A stretch of 64,000 nt of DNA from Photobacterium kishitanii. Its GTDB lineage: Bacteria > Pseudomonadota > Gammaproteobacteria > Enterobacterales > Vibrionaceae. The notes beneath the pieces are model-generated. The model ran no database searches and was not told the origin of the DNA. It saw nothing but the letters and a program-made list of their open reading frames with translations. The stretch is taken from the NCBI RefSeq assembly GCF_003026355.1, contig NZ_PYON01000009.1, positions 1-64,000 on the forward strand. The letters are read 5' to 3'. The position numbers were made by a program, and so were the translations under genes. This document shows, in pieces, positions 8,471 to 16,931 of this stretch (the stretch's first letter is position 1; each line of letters starts with the position of its first letter).

Positions 8471-10199
8471 GATGACGTTCCTTAAATTGCAGTGTGGTCG
8501 CTAATAAGTACCAACCACCGTGTGGGATCCATTGTTCGCCCCAACGCCAGTTTTGGAGCATGTCATCTTTTTGTCCTGCAGGATTAAAGGCAATGTCTTG
8601 CTCATTATCAAAACCGGAGGTAATACCATTACAAACACCACCTTTAGCATTACTAAAACCAAGCTGGGGAAGGTAATCGGGATTATTGTGGCCATGGCCA
8701 TCTAGCATACACATATCAAATGGATTTAAACCTAAGATCCAATTCATAAGTTGCTGACCATATTGCATAAGTCGCTGTTGTAATGCGGTGTCGGTTAGGT
8801 GATCTTGCGCCATAAATGCCATGCTAGCGAGAGAAGCAATTCGAGCGTTTTCACCTTGCCACCAATAGCCTGACTCGTTGTTATGTGCCACAAAAAAAGC
8901 GGTTTGTTTGTGGCCATCGATGGCTTTGGTATATTGGCGTGGATAACCAAACGGATTATTAACTTCAGCCGTCAGTGTTAATTCGAAATTAAGTGCATTA
9001 ATGAGTGTTGGTTGCAGTTGTTGTTGCTGTTTCGATTCTGGCTCTGCTGCTAAATATTGCATCAGCGCAATTGCTGGTAAACCAGCTTCTGCTGCATGGT
9101 AATAAGGACGACTACCATCAGTGGTGGCTGACCAGTAATGGTCAATATTTTCATCGGACATTTGACGCTCGGCTAAGCGTTGCGCCCAATCTCGCATTTC
9201 AGTTAAATAACGATCTTGATGAGTCGCGCGGTATAGCTCTACCGCGGCTAATAAGGCGCAGTATTCATCAATAATATTTTCAGCGTTATCGTTGAGGTAA
9301 GCGATATTATGTTGTTTTAAATGCCAATAACCACGTTCAGCTGCTTGCAGGTATAGTTCGCTTTGCGGAGCGTCACAATGAGGAATGCGTGAGCAAGAGG
9401 GCAAGGTTGTTATGCGAGCTGCGGCTGCTAAAGCGGCAATTGCTACCCCACCACCTTGACGGAAACCAGCTTGATAATCATCAGTTTTGATGCCGTCTTG
9501 GGTTGCATAAGCGCAGATATCACGTTGTGCTGGCGACTTGCTCCATTTATCAAATACGGTCATGTAAAAGAAACTGTCATCACTTTGCATACGTACTAAA
9601 AAGTCAGCGCCAAATAACGCTTCTTCTAACAATCGCACGCGGGTGAAATCAGCTATATCAGCTTGATCTTCGGCAATTTCATATGCTTTTAGCATGTTCC
9701 AAACAATCATCGGTGTTTGCTGAGGATTGAGATAATTAGCATAAGAAAGATGGCTTAAATATTTGCTGACGTCGCCCGAGGCATCGTACCAACCACCGCG
9801 AACATCAACGCGAAGATCACTATTGAGTAATAAAGCTTGGTTGTCAGCTTGGTCATAAATACCACTGCAACGTTGTGATTTGAAATAGTGCAATACATCA
9901 CTGAAGGTACGGCGCATTAATAAACCTTCAGCAATGCTGAAAACAGTTGATTCAATGTTGGCGTAACGAATGCGATAGTCGCCAGCATCTTGGCAAGCCG
10001 AAAAGTCGACTTGGTAAATATTGCCCGTATGCCATTGTGCGGTGGTACCACACGCAACTAATGGTAGCTGCATAATAGTTTGGTTAGTTTGATTGCACAC
10101 TAGTTCAGCATGGCCTGAGAGCGTTTGGGATGTTGTTTGTAGTAAAGCCTGCTTTGTATTAAAGCGCTCATAACCAAGGTGATTAATTAACAGCTGCAT
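8463..10199 (-). CDS. GH9 family exo-beta-glucosaminidase-type enzyme
   Basis: A 578-residue protein with an N-terminal Ig-like domain (starting MQLLINHLGYERF) and a GH9 (alpha/alpha)6 barrel. The nucleophile-activating aspartates lie in GGWYDASGDVSKYL, and the C-terminal region includes HNNPDYLPQLGF and WIPHGGWYL. It is often labelled endoglucanase, but Vibrionaceae chitin-operon members act on glucosamine-containing oligomers, and a Photobacterium enzyme of this type is a known exo-glucosaminidase. No signal peptide is seen, so it is cytoplasmic. I use the ATG at 10199 because GGAGG stands four bases before it. A longer frame to 10268 exists but lacks such a site and would run across a hairpin. 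Confidence 0.88.
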   Translation of the reverse strand: MQLLINHLGYERFNTKQALLQTTSQTLSGHAELVCNQTNQTIMQLPLVACGTTAQWHTGNIYQVDFSACQDAGDYRIRYANIESTVFSIAEGLLMRRTFSDVLHYFKSQRCSGIYDQADNQALLLNSDLRVDVRGGWYDASGDVSKYLSHLSYANYLNPQQTPMIVWNMLKAYEIAEDQADIADFTRVRLLEEALFGADFLVRMQSDDSFFYMTVFDKWSKSPAQRDICAYATQDGIKTDDYQAGFRQGGGVAIAALAAAARITTLPSCSRIPHCDAPQSELYLQAAERGYWHLKQHNIAYLNDNAENIIDEYCALLAAVELYRATHQDRYLTEMRDWAQRLAERQMSDENIDHYWSATTDGSRPYYHAAEAGLPAIALMQYLAAEPESKQQQQLQPTLINALNFELTLTAEVNNPFGYPRQYTKAIDGHKQTAFFVAHNNESGYWWQGENARIASLASMAFMAQDHLTDTALQQRLMQYGQQLMNWILGLNPFDMCMLDGHGHNNPDYLPQLGFSNAKGGVCNGITSGFDNEQDIAFNPAGQKDDMLQNWRWGEQWIPHGGWYLLATTLQFKERHHG

Positions 10200-10222
10200 A
10201 GGGCCTCCAATGTCGCTAATAA

Positions 10223-10249
10223 GTGATGGCTCCTTATCGGAACCATCAC
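10223..10249 (-). other. Intercistronic hairpin before the GH9 gene
   Basis: GTGATGGCTCC and GGAACCATCAC form an 11-bp stem with one mismatch and loop TTATC. No T-run follows on the minus strand, so it is not a standard terminator. It lies between the second ATPase gene and the GH9 start and may affect message stability or processing. Confidence 0.5.
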
Positions 10250-10330
10250 GAAATTGCTTGAGCGACAAATAACATGGATATAAAAGTAAAAGTGTTATTA
10301 GTGCTTATTGTGTAACTTAAGCTTTGTCGC

Positions 10331-11326
10331 TTAGTTTTCGTATAAGTAACAACGTACAAAGTGATTATCAGATAACTGTGTTACTGCTGGTAATTTCTCG
10401 CGACATTTGTCTGTTGCTTGCATACAACGACCAGCAAACGGGCAACCAAAACTGTCAGGTGTCCATAATGGAATTTCGCCTTTATTGCCTTTTAGTTTGG
10501 TATGGATCGATTTACTTGGATCCGGTACCGCTGATACTAAGAGTTGGGTGTAAGGGTGTTGTGGGTTATGAATGATCTCTTCAGTATCGCCCCACTCAAC
10601 CATATGGCCGACATACATAACCGCGAGATCTTCCGCAATATAACGTGCAGTTGCGATGTCGTGAGTGATGTAAAGTAGCGCCATTTCGCGCTCAAACTTC
10701 ATCTCTTCCATCAAGTTCAATACACCAGCGCGAATCGATACATCCAGCATTGACGTTGGTTCATCAGCCAATACGACTTCGGCACCTACCGCAATGTTAC
10801 GTGCTAAGTTGACACGCTGGCGTTGACCACCAGAAAGCTGATGAGGGAATTTTTCAGCTGTCGCTTTAGGTGGAATTAAACCTACTTGCTCTAATAAGCT
10901 GTAAACGGTTTCTTCAAGTTCTTTTTTATTGCCAGCTGATACTTTATTGTGGATCAGTAATGGGCGCGCAATATGGTGAAAAATAGTATGAGTAGGGTTT
11001 AATGATCCAAACGGATCTTGCCATACCATTTGTACCCCGCGACGGTACTCCATTAGGTCATCACGGCTAGTGATTGTTTGAATATCACGACCATAATAGT
11101 CAATTTGACCGCCACTTGGAGCATACATCTTCGCGATCATTTTAGCGGTCGTTGATTTACCTGATCCTGATTCGCCAACCACAGCTAAGCCGCGGCTTTT
11201 GTACATTTTGAAAGACACATCGTTAATCGCACGCATCTTTGATTTTTTAAGTGAATTACTATTTACCGAGAAATCTTTAATTAGATTTTTACCTTCGATA
11301 ATCGGTGTTCCGACAGGCTTGCTCAT
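10331..11326 (-). CDS. Chitin oligosaccharide ABC transporter ATPase (DppF/OppF type)
   Basis: A 331-residue ABC ATPase of the oligopeptide/nickel class, with Walker A GESGSGKST, signature LSGGQRQRVNLARN and Walker B VLADEPTSMLD. The C-terminal oligopeptide-type domain carries the cysteine-bearing segment GCPFAGRCMQATDKC. Together with the ATPase encoded just upstream it should form the nucleotide-binding dimer of the importer. Although the family is named for peptides, the operon places it in GlcNAc-oligomer uptake, as in Vibrio cholerae. Confidence 0.92.
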   Translation of the reverse strand: MSKPVGTPIIEGKNLIKDFSVNSNSLKKSKMRAINDVSFKMYKSRGLAVVGESGSGKSTTAKMIAKMYAPSGGQIDYYGRDIQTITSRDDLMEYRRGVQMVWQDPFGSLNPTHTIFHHIARPLLIHNKVSAGNKKELEETVYSLLEQVGLIPPKATAEKFPHQLSGGQRQRVNLARNIAVGAEVVLADEPTSMLDVSIRAGVLNLMEEMKFEREMALLYITHDIATARYIAEDLAVMYVGHMVEWGDTEEIIHNPQHPYTQLLVSAVPDPSKSIHTKLKGNKGEIPLWTPDSFGCPFAGRCMQATDKCREKLPAVTQLSDNHFVRCYLYEN

Positions 11327-11368
11327 AGTGTCTCCTAAATACTGCCTATAGAATGCGGTGTGTTGCTA

Positions 11369-12343
11369 CTAGTTACCCGTATTGGTAAATAGGTGGCAGT
11401 TTGATAAACGTCCTGGTTCAATTTGGCTTAACTGAGTTGGAGTGCTAAAGCAGGCTGGATGGGTTTTTCCACAGCGAGCTTGAAAGCGGCAACCTTGTGG
11501 TATTTCAAGTAAATTCAATGGATTACCTGGAATGCCGGTTAAGCGTGTTTTAGGGCCTGTTAGCGGTGGGAATGAACTTCCCAAGCCTTCGGTGTATGGG
11601 TGGTACGGTGTTTCAAGAATTTGTTTTGATGGTGCAACTTCAATTAACTCACCTGAGTACATGATGCCGATACGATCAGAGAACTCGACCATCAGAGATA
11701 AATCATGAGTGATAAATAAAATTGAGAAGCCAAACTCTTCTTTTAATGCATAAATCTTTTGTAGAATTTCGCGTTGTACGACTACGTCCAATGCGGTCGT
11801 TGGCTCATCCATGATGATCATCTTGGGATTAAGTGCCAGCGCAATCGCAATAACTAGACGTTGACGCATACCGCCAGAGAACTGGTGCGGGTAGTCACGT
11901 AAGCGGCTTGGGTGAATATCAACAATTTCTAATAATCCTTCAGCACGACGAATAGCCTGCTTACGGTTCATGGTGGTGTGACGCATGATCACATCACAAA
12001 ATTGCTCTTCCATGGTTAATACCGGGTTCAAAGCGTTCATCGCACTTTGGAATACCATTGACATCTCACTCCAACGGAAAGCTGACATTGCCATATCCGT
12101 TTTCTTTAAGATGTCACCGTGGCCTTCAAAGATCACTTCACCACCGGTAATGAATGCTGGTGGCTTATGTAAGCGCATGAGTGAGAAAGCAACGGTCGAC
12201 TTACCGCAGCCAGATTCACCAGCAAGACCAAAAATTTCACCTTTACCAATGTCAAAGCTAACATTATTAACGGCACGGACATCGCCAGCATCAGTAATGT
12301 AATCAACACATAAATTACGAATTGAGATTTGTGGATCGGTCAT
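11369..12343 (-). CDS. Chitin oligosaccharide ABC transporter ATPase (DppD/OppD type)
   Basis: A 324-residue ABC ATPase with Walker A GESGCGKST, signature FSGGMRQRLVIAIAL and Walker B MIIMDEPTTALD, ending in the oligopeptide C-terminal domain (CRFQARCGKTHPAC). Its ATG shares one base with the stop of the preceding permease gene (TAATG), typical of tightly coupled transporter subunits. It pairs with the next ATPase and energises the two permeases. Confidence 0.92.
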   Translation of the reverse strand: MTDPQISIRNLCVDYITDAGDVRAVNNVSFDIGKGEIFGLAGESGCGKSTVAFSLMRLHKPPAFITGGEVIFEGHGDILKKTDMAMSAFRWSEMSMVFQSAMNALNPVLTMEEQFCDVIMRHTTMNRKQAIRRAEGLLEIVDIHPSRLRDYPHQFSGGMRQRLVIAIALALNPKMIIMDEPTTALDVVVQREILQKIYALKEEFGFSILFITHDLSLMVEFSDRIGIMYSGELIEVAPSKQILETPYHPYTEGLGSSFPPLTGPKTRLTGIPGNPLNLLEIPQGCRFQARCGKTHPACFSTPTQLSQIEPGRLSNCHLFTNTGN

Positions 12344-13371
12344 TATTTAGTCCCGCCTTCTAGTGCTGGTTGAGGCATAGCTTCAACCGGATGTGCTTGT
12401 TTTGCATTTTCTTTTGCAAGATTTTTCCAACGACGCATGCCTTTATGAGAACGTAATTGTGGGTTAGCAATTTCATCCACAGCGAAGTTCAGCATCGCAA
12501 GGCCAATAGCGATAAATATCAGTGCGACACATGGGGCTAATAATTCCCACCAAGCACCGACTAGCATTGATGATGAAGTTTGTACGTTGTACAGCATTAC
12601 TCCCCAGCTAATACCATTTGGATCCCCAAGACCTAAGAAAGACAGGGTGGCTTCTACTTGAATAGCGAGCATTACTGAACCGATGAAACTTGCGCCGACG
12701 ATAGAGATAAGGTTTGGCAGAATCTCAATGAAAATAATACGACTTGATGATTCACCTAATACTTCAGCAGCTTTTACAAACTCTTTCTCTCTTATCGATA
12801 GGGTTTGCGCTCGTACTACACGCGCACCCCATGCCCAGGAGGTGACAGCGATAACCACCGCTATAGTCAGCGGCCCTGCTTGACCGATAAAGGCGGCAAT
12901 AATGAACAAGATTGGGAGTTGAGGCATAACCAGCATGATGTTCATACCAGCGGTGAGTATTTCATCAATTTTTCCGCCAAAATAACCTGCTGAGATACCA
13001 ATGATTGTTGCTAAGAAACACACCATCAAGCCAGCACCAAAGCCAACCGCTAGTGAAGTACGTGCGCCATAGACGAGTTGTGACCAAATATCACGCCCCA
13101 TGCGAGAAGTACCTAATACGTGATCAGCATCTTTTGACATCAATAACGTACGCTTGTTAGTGGCCAAATTTTTAGCAATCCAGCCATCAGGATTGTCTTG
13201 TGCAGCTTTAACAATGAACGCTGGATATTCATGAGGATTTCCAGTTCTCTTATGTGGGTCATACTGGGTGATCAGTGGTGCAAATATCGCAGCTAACAGA
13301 AAAAGAGTAATAATACTTAAGCCGAACATCGCTTTAGGGTTGCCAGATAATAGTTTAAATAAGGCTTTCAT
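12343..13371 (-). CDS. Chitin oligosaccharide ABC transporter permease (DppC type)
   Basis: A 342-residue inner-membrane permease. The N-terminal helix is at about residues 15-37, followed by an extracytoplasmic segment of about 75 residues and then five membrane helices. The EAA-type loop is around AAEVLGESSSRIIFIEILPNL. The gene lies two bases after the other permease and overlaps the next ATPase by one base. It forms half of the membrane channel for imported (GlcNAc)n. The polar C-terminal tail (about residues 310-342) is longer than in DppC. Confidence 0.9.
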   Translation of the reverse strand: MKALFKLLSGNPKAMFGLSIITLFLLAAIFAPLITQYDPHKRTGNPHEYPAFIVKAAQDNPDGWIAKNLATNKRTLLMSKDADHVLGTSRMGRDIWSQLVYGARTSLAVGFGAGLMVCFLATIIGISAGYFGGKIDEILTAGMNIMLVMPQLPILFIIAAFIGQAGPLTIAVVIAVTSWAWGARVVRAQTLSIREKEFVKAAEVLGESSSRIIFIEILPNLISIVGASFIGSVMLAIQVEATLSFLGLGDPNGISWGVMLYNVQTSSSMLVGAWWELLAPCVALIFIAIGLAMLNFAVDEIANPQLRSHKGMRRWKNLAKENAKQAHPVEAMPQPALEGGTK

Positions 13372-13373
13372 AA

Positions 13374-14360
13374 TTATTTGCCTCCTTTACGTAGACGAGG
13401 GTCTAACACAACGATTAGGATGTCGGCCATAAAGTTAAAGAACAACATAAACATAGTCATAATCAGTAACTGACCTTGTAGTACTTGGTAATCTCGTGAA
13501 TGGATTGCATTTAACATCACCGTACCAAGACCTGGGTAGTTGAAAATCATTTCGATAATTAACTGACCACCGATAGCCATACCCATCGCCATTGATAATG
13601 CCGTTACACTTGGCAGCATTGCATTACGGGCTGCATAGTTGAATACCACACGATTTTCACTTAGGCCTTTTCCCTTTGCCATGGTGATGTAGTCTTCATT
13701 GAGTAGGTTAATCATGTTGTTACGCATGCCAATTAGAAAGCCGCCAATTTGAATGATCGTGGCACAGAAAAGAGGTAGAGCGGCGTGGTAGAGCACGTCT
13801 TTATAGAATGCCAAGCTACTCCAATCAGGAATAACACCAGCGGTATATGCATTACCTGTTGGGAACCATTTTAAGCCAATCGCAAAAGTAAACATCGCTA
13901 GCATCGCAATAACAACCGGTGGAACGGCTTGAATAACCAGCATTCCTGGAGAGATAAACGTGTCGTAGTTACTGCCACGTTTCCATGCTGCGAAAATACC
14001 AAACACCGAACCGAGACAGAATGAAAGAATTACTGCAGAGCCAGCTAAGAATAGTGACCAGCCAATAGCACCACTGAGTAAATCATTTACTGATAATGGG
14101 TAAAATTTAATTGAAGTACCGAGGTTCCATGTAAATACGTTGCCTAAATACGAAAAGTATTGCTCGTAGAGTGGACCATCAACAAAGCCTAGTAGCTTTT
14201 TCATAGCTTCAATACGCTCAGGAGTTACCTGCGCGGTTGCGTTTGCGAACATCATGGTAACTGGGTCACCTGGCATCGCACGCGGAAGAATAAAGTTTAG
14301 CGTTGCCGCGAAAATTAGCGCGATAAAATAAAACGATAAACGACGTAAAAAGAATCCCAT
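13374..14360 (-). CDS. Chitin oligosaccharide ABC transporter permease (DppB type)
   Basis: A 328-residue inner-membrane permease. The N-terminal start (MGFFLRRLSFYFIALIFAATLNFILPRAMPG, helix at about 8-25) is followed by five further helices. The EAA-type loop is around MAKGKGLSENRVVFNYAARNAMLPS. It is the first permease after the binding-protein gene, separated by 145 bases that hold two hairpins. It pairs with the DppC-type permease to form the channel. Confidence 0.9.
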   Translation of the reverse strand: MGFFLRRLSFYFIALIFAATLNFILPRAMPGDPVTMMFANATAQVTPERIEAMKKLLGFVDGPLYEQYFSYLGNVFTWNLGTSIKFYPLSVNDLLSGAIGWSLFLAGSAVILSFCLGSVFGIFAAWKRGSNYDTFISPGMLVIQAVPPVVIAMLAMFTFAIGLKWFPTGNAYTAGVIPDWSSLAFYKDVLYHAALPLFCATIIQIGGFLIGMRNNMINLLNEDYITMAKGKGLSENRVVFNYAARNAMLPSVTALSMAMGMAIGGQLIIEMIFNYPGLGTVMLNAIHSRDYQVLQGQLLIMTMFMLFFNFMADILIVVLDPRLRKGGK

Positions 14361-14420
14361 AACTCACACCTTACACATCCAGCTTGCCTTCCTGAGCTGA
14401 ATTCAGGACGTAAAACCCCC

Positions 14421-14490
14421 TGACGCAAGCGTCATACCTTTGATTGCAAAAAGGACAGAGGGAAGAGGCGGTGCACAAGGCGTGCACCGC
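14421..14490 (-). other. Two hairpins between the binding-protein and permease genes
   Basis: A 9-bp stem GCGGTGCAC (14468-14476) with GTGCACCGC (14482-14490) stands just after the binding-protein stop. A smaller TGACGC-AA-GCGTCA hairpin lies at 14421-14434. Neither is followed by a T-run on the minus strand. In ABC operons such structures often protect the 3' end of the binding-protein message and raise its level over the permeases; that role is inferred here. Confidence 0.55.
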
Positions 14491-14505
14491 AAATTTAAGC
14501 AGAAA

Positions 14506-16182
14506 TTATGCTTTTGGTTTTAGATCCAGTACTTGAAGTAGACGCTCTTGAACGCCAGCCCATACCATTGGACGGCCTTTAGGGTTCTTCTCGTTCCACC
14601 AACCAGTGAAGCGACCTTCATTGTATTGGAAGTTGTTAGCACCAGAAATTACAGGAATCGTGATTTGATTCTCAGCAATGATTTTCTGAATACCATGAGC
14701 AATCTTGATTTGCTCACCCTTATCAGCGGTTTTGTAGAAGCTGTCTAGAAGCGTATCTAGCTGTGCATTTTTGAAGTAGTGCATAGCGAAACGTGGCATA
14801 CCATCACCTTGCTGTAGACGTGAGTTGTACGCACTGTCCCAGTATAGGTGTGGATCGGCACCGTGGAAGTAGTTAGTAAATGCTACATCGTAAGTACCGT
14901 TTAACATTGATTCGTTGTAAACCGCAAAGTCAGGAGTACGTGCTTTCGCATTGATACCTGCTTCTTGAAGCTGCTCAACACCTAGCTGTACAGTGTTGTT
15001 AAAGTCAGTCCAACCATTTGGTGACTGAACTTCAAGCTCGATTTTCTCACCTTTTGGTGATTCAACAAATCCGTCGCCGTCTAGGTCTTTAAAGCCAGCT
15101 TTTGCAAGTAGCTCTTTAGCGCCTTTGATGTTGTAAGTGTTGTAAGCTTTGTATTTATTATGTACTGCTTCGTCAGACCATGATTTGAAGCTATCACCTA
15201 GACCTGATGCGTAATCGTTCGGAGTACCTGCACCGTAGAACGCGATGTCGATGATAGTTTGACGGTCAATTGCCATAGAGAACGCACGACGGAAATCAAC
15301 ATTATTGATTGCTTCGTTGTTACCCGCTTTTGGCGACTTATAGTTCAACATGAATGACATAGTACCAGCAGCAGGGTACCAGTATTTATGGTTCGGATTT
15401 GCTGCAGCGTAAGTACTGTCGATATCTGGAATGAACGATGACGTCCAATCTAACTCTGAGTTAATGATCTTAGTCAGTAGTTGGTCATTGTTTGCGATTT
15501 GAGGTACACGTAAACAGTCAACTTCTAAGTTAGCGTTATCCCAGTAGTTAGGGTTACGACATTGAACGTAAAGTTGAGGAGTAAATGTCTCGATCTCGGT
15601 AAATGGACCAGTACCTACTGGGTTCTCGTTGGTGAAAGTTGTTGGGTTCTCAACTTTGCTCCAAATATGCTTAGCAACGACTGATACTTTAGAAATTTCA
15701 AACGGAACGTTTGAGTTAGCAGCTGTTAGTTCAAAGATAACCTTGTTACCGTCTTGCTTAACTGCTTTAACCCACTTATTGATACCGTATTGGTCAAGTT
15801 CAGGTTTGTCTTTCAACAGGTTAAAAGAGTAAACAACATCTTCAGCTGTGAACGCTTTACCGTCAGACCATTTCACGCCATCACGAATTTCAAACGTAAC
15901 ATTCATTAGGTCATCAGACATGTAGTAATCTTTCGCCAAACGCATAACAGGCTCGTTACCGTGCATTTGGTTAAAGATAACCAATGGCTCATAAACGAAC
16001 TCAGTGGTCGTACGAAGGTTGGTTTGTAAGAATGGGTTAAAGTTACGTACCATTGTAGGGTAAAAATCGGGTACGATTGTTAGCTGGCTTTTTTCTGATG
16101 CAGTAGCAACGGGTGCTGTAAAAGCGGTTGCTGCAGCAACAACTGCAAGTGCTAACTTAGTTTTGTTAATATTGGCAAGCAT
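14506..16182 (-). CDS. cbp: Periplasmic chitin oligosaccharide-binding protein (CBP)
   Basis: A 558-residue solute-binding protein of family 5 (oligopeptide/DppA class). A classical signal peptide occupies residues 1-28 (VATA before the likely cut). Family marks include EPLVIFN, MRLAKDYYMSDD, VKWSDGKAFTAEDVVYSF and GTGPF. In the homologous Vibrio system the protein binds GlcNAc oligomers, delivers them to the ABC importer and, when empty, holds ChiS inactive in the periplasm. It is the first gene of the operon, next to chiS. AAGGA stands eight bases before the ATG. Peptide binding is the family alternative, but the context strongly supports chitin. Confidence 0.94.
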   Translation of the reverse strand: MLANINKTKLALAVVAAATAFTAPVATASEKSQLTIVPDFYPTMVRNFNPFLQTNLRTTTEFVYEPLVIFNQMHGNEPVMRLAKDYYMSDDLMNVTFEIRDGVKWSDGKAFTAEDVVYSFNLLKDKPELDQYGINKWVKAVKQDGNKVIFELTAANSNVPFEISKVSVVAKHIWSKVENPTTFTNENPVGTGPFTEIETFTPQLYVQCRNPNYWDNANLEVDCLRVPQIANNDQLLTKIINSELDWTSSFIPDIDSTYAAANPNHKYWYPAAGTMSFMLNYKSPKAGNNEAINNVDFRRAFSMAIDRQTIIDIAFYGAGTPNDYASGLGDSFKSWSDEAVHNKYKAYNTYNIKGAKELLAKAGFKDLDGDGFVESPKGEKIELEVQSPNGWTDFNNTVQLGVEQLQEAGINAKARTPDFAVYNESMLNGTYDVAFTNYFHGADPHLYWDSAYNSRLQQGDGMPRFAMHYFKNAQLDTLLDSFYKTADKGEQIKIAHGIQKIIAENQITIPVISGANNFQYNEGRFTGWWNEKNPKGRPMVWAGVQERLLQVLDLKPKA

Positions 16183-16318
16183 AGCTGTTCCTTACTCTTA
16201 GCTCTGTTTCACTAATGGAAATAAAAATTAGCTCCGTCATTGGAGCGCCTCAAACCTACTTCATTGGAACTGAGTAACGCTGAACCATTGAATGGCCTTG
16301 TAGGTTCTCAGTGACATC

Positions 16319-16347
16319 AATATTGGCTGGATTGGCTTAATCGTCAA
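16319..16347 (-). promoter_or_regulatory. Candidate promoter of the chitin operon
   Basis: On the minus strand TTGACG (16347-16342) is followed after 17 bases by AATATT (16324-16319), giving a start near 16312 and a leader of about 130 bases. The -35 hexamer fits well; the -10 matches TATAAT in four of six positions, as expected for an activator-dependent promoter. This is a prediction from sequence only. Confidence 0.45.
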
Positions 16348-16357
16348 CGCAGTCGCC

Positions 16358-16396
16358 CGTCAAAAACGTCAAAAAGGTTATTGTTGCCGTCAAAAA
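16358..16396 (-). repeat. Three CGTCAAAAA direct repeats (candidate ChiS operator)
   Basis: CGTCAAAAA occurs at 16358-16366, 16367-16375 and 16388-16396. A shorter CGTCAA at 16342 forms the candidate -35, and a variant CGTCACAAA is at 16449. The copies start 9 and 21 bases apart. They would cover about -46 to -84 of the candidate promoter, the place expected for an activator. The link to ChiS is inferred from position. Confidence 0.5.
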
Positions 16397-16885
16397 CGTT
16401 AATTTTACTGTTTTACGTGATTGAGTGTTCAGTAAATAGCGTGGTTAACGTCACAAACGAATCTAGTTGTTACATTATTTTTGTTAGTACTTACTATCGG
16501 TTTTCTCATTGTTTTATAGGTGTTTTTTTTTGTTTTTTTATAGGTGTGATGTAACGCATGTGGTTTTTTGCGCTTATTTTCATACGGAAAATTTAATAAA
16601 CGAGTTTGTTGTGATTCGGTTCTCATAAACTAAAAGTATTTATTTTTACGCACTTTAAATGATGTTTTTTGATGAAAGTGATTCAATTTTAACCACTAAT
16701 CAGAGTGTGAACTTAATCATTTATACGGATTTAAAGGTGATTATTTCACGTGCTAAAAAAGTGATGGGTATCAGTTATAGTGCTAACTAGTATTGATAAA
16801 TAATCATGGCCATTTATTACTTGTGTAGCGGTATATCAATAGCGACGGCAGGTTGCTTTAAGCGGTGACGGTTAAATCTGAGGCT

Positions 16886-16911
16886 ATAAAAAAGGCCCAC
16901 AACGGGCCTTT
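16886..16911 (-). terminator. Terminator of chiS
   Basis: AAAGGCCC (16891-16898) and GGGCCTTT (16904-16911) form a perfect 8-bp stem with loop ACAAC. On the minus strand it is followed by TTTTATAG. It lies about 20 bases after the chiS stop, so chiS and the chitin operon are separate transcripts. Confidence 0.85.
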
Positions 16912-16931
16912 ACAATCAATTAAATGACTTA

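Larger units (their letters stand above)
16183..16931. promoter_or_regulatory. Control region between the chitin operon and chiS
   Basis: This 749-base gap lies upstream of the binding-protein gene and downstream of chiS. It contains a candidate promoter at 16319-16347, a cluster of CGTCAAAAA repeats just above it, a weak CRP-like half-palindrome near 16440-16455 (CGTGG, six bases, TCACA), and the chiS terminator at 16886-16911. An AT-rich open frame at 16429-16626 is not convincing as a gene. Confidence 0.6.

Noticed and set aside
10200-10268. N-terminal extension of the GH9 protein
   Set aside because: The region holds a hairpin and the GGAGG of the downstream ATG; the extension has no GH9-like residues.
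16440-16455. CRP site CGTGG-N6-TCACA upstream of the chitin operon
   Set aside because: Only one half-site is good and it is about 130 bases above the predicted start. CRP control of chitin genes is known in Vibrio, but this match is too weak to list as a site.
16429-16626. 65-codon minus-strand frame in the chitin operon control region
   Set aside because: Composition is that of AT-rich non-coding DNA (many K, N, T), with no ribosome site and no homology recognised.
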